From contig JADWQD010000003.1 in assembly GCA_016110215.1 (NCBI GenBank), positions 1,302,001 through 1,366,000 on the forward strand: 64,000 nucleotides of DNA, read 5' to 3'. This DNA is from Capronia americana. Its lineage: Eukaryota; Ascomycota; Eurotiomycetes; Chaetothyriales; Herpotrichiellaceae. Positions 62,720 through 64,000 of the stretch are shown piece by piece (positions within the stretch are counted from its first letter, which is position 1; each line of letters starts with the position of its first letter). Made by a program: the position numbers and the translations under genes. Under the pieces are notes generated by a model. The model searched no databases. It had not been told where the DNA came from and saw nothing but the letters and a program-made list of their open reading frames with translations.

Positions 62720-64000
62720 GAGGCAACAATTCCCTGTAAAGTGGAGAATAGACTTGCAAGAGAATGCTTCAATTGTATCAGAGAACAAACTCGGCTGCCC
62801 CGGCGCAGAAGGTATCGCGTCCCAGCTTCCAGGTTCTCAGCCTCGTGCCGAAGTCAACCGGTGTGGTCGGATCTCTGCGCATATGGAGTCGATAAGTTCC
62901 ATTTCCAAGCGACCGCGATGGAAAATTTGCGCTCCCCTTTATGCACAGTGGCCGTCGCCCGGGCGATTCGCTGCCATCCCTTCTGGTGACGACGTTTTCG
63001 GCTCGGCAAATCCTGGCTAAGCAGCGGCGCTGTTATTACCGGATGGTAATTCTGTAAGCACCCTTGAGGCGCAGGACAGGACAGCATAGAGAACTGCTCC
63101 CCGTCAACATCGATCCGTGGAGGCACAAATGTAGCTCTGATTGCAAACCCTTGCAGTCCCAGCTCCAGCCTCAGCCCCCGTTCTTGACTGGCGGAACTAA
63201 GTGGATATGTACCACAGTACTGCTTGCAGGCAGCCAGTGTGCAAGACAAGCAACTCGCTCGAATGAACACAAGTTGGACCAAGCTGCTGCCAGATGGCCT
63301 GGGAGTTGTAGCAATTCGACGAATCAAACCAGGCAAGGCTCTGACTTGATGAAAAGACTTCTCGACTGAGCCGTTCCAACACGTCATGTCATGTGGTCCG
63401 CCCTTATCGCAAGTCTGCATGCCCTTTCTCGGTGTCGGAAATTGCTTGCTGGCTGGTCTCCTTGAGCATGGCGCAAATATCATAGCATCGAACCGAGAGT
63501 CAGGGGAAATGGATAGGCGTGATATTGTTGCCTGACCGCTGGGTCCGGCGACTGCTGCCTGCTCACCAAGTCTAGCCTGCCGAGCAGGCTCGCGTCTCCA
63601 TCCTGGTTGTTTTGGAAGATTGTGAGGGCGAACCATACCCTCCTGTTCCACGCCATGTCCGCCAATGTGAGACAGCCGCGTAAATGGTTCTAGCTATATG
63701 CGACTCGATGATAGCTGTCACACGCCGACTCCGGTTCTGTTGTTCATAGCCGAAACAGCTCGTCCTGAGAGCTATGAATGCCGTGGCACCCATGGCCGGC
63801 TGTAGGTTGGTAGAGCGACTGACCGAAAGGCATCCACTCAGATTCTTCTCTCGCAAAATCCGGCACCCCCGCGCTTTTCAACTTCTGGTGATGTGACTGC
63901 GTATGCGAAGCCCAAATAGCGTGGCTTGTGCGTTACCGCTTCCATTCTCCCCTCCCCCTCATGTATCCTTCGATGCTTCTCCAGACCTCTTCCACAATCT
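62720..64000. other. Right-end interval, no gene seen
   Basis: 1281 bp to the window edge. A 265-codon minus frame at 62854-63651 lacks recognisable motifs and has a composition unlike the neighbouring proteins. Confidence 0.45.

Noticed and set aside
62854..63651. 265-codon minus-strand frame
   Set aside because: No domain or motif, mixed composition, and no splice partners; likely a chance frame in GC-balanced DNA.

Overview
The window is nuclear DNA of a filamentous ascomycete (Pezizomycotina). The grounds are dense genes on both strands, short GT-AG introns (about 45-180 nt, often with a CTAAC/CTAAT/CTGAC branch sequence), a Zn2Cys6 regulator, fungal-only transcription-factor-domain proteins, a SCH9-type kinase starting MSWKLTK, and a fungal delta-9 desaturase with a C-terminal cytochrome b5. 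I cannot name the genus; Eurotiomycetes/Chaetothyriales is only a guess. I found no tRNA, rRNA, CRISPR array or intact transposon.

Layout. 0.2-4 kb: a Rieske oxygenase convergent with a Zn2Cys6 regulator, then a 19-bp minisatellite. 4.6-6.5 kb: a zinc-finger-less fungal regulator-like protein. 6.5-9.5 kb: gene-poor. 9.5-26 kb: mostly housekeeping (UFD1-like zinc-finger protein, F-box-like protein, a 95-aa Gly-rich protein, mitochondrial glycine decarboxylase, a 158-aa coiled-coil protein, SAGA subunit ADA2, SCH9-like AGC kinase). 26.8-31 kb: accessory-looking block with a second regulator-like protein, an unknown acidic protein, a 31-bp tandem repeat and a protein with a segment resembling bacterial BECR-fold RNase toxins. 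32-49 kb: core genes (CitE-like lyase, CDP-alcohol phosphotransferase, TAF2, SmG, NTR2-like, PP2A B subunit, gamma-butyrobetaine dioxygenase, CGFS glutaredoxin). 49.5-51.3 kb: a degenerate G-protein-alpha-like protein behind a fungal N-terminal helical domain. 53.8-62.7 kb: lipid genes (cyclopropane fatty acid synthase, TLC-domain protein, delta-9 desaturase) and one unknown gene.

How genes relate. The CDP-alcohol phosphotransferase, cyclopropane synthase, TLC protein and desaturase all act on membrane lipids but are spaced like ordinary independent genes. ADA2, TAF2 and SmG serve transcription and splicing. SCH9 and PP2A-B55 are both nutrient/TOR-linked signalling parts. I see no classical biosynthetic cluster. 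The least explained items are the pseudo-G-alpha protein (49457-51330) and the BECR-like gene with its divergent neighbour (28780-31058). Exon boundaries were derived by hand from splice signals, reading frame and family continuity, and are predictions.
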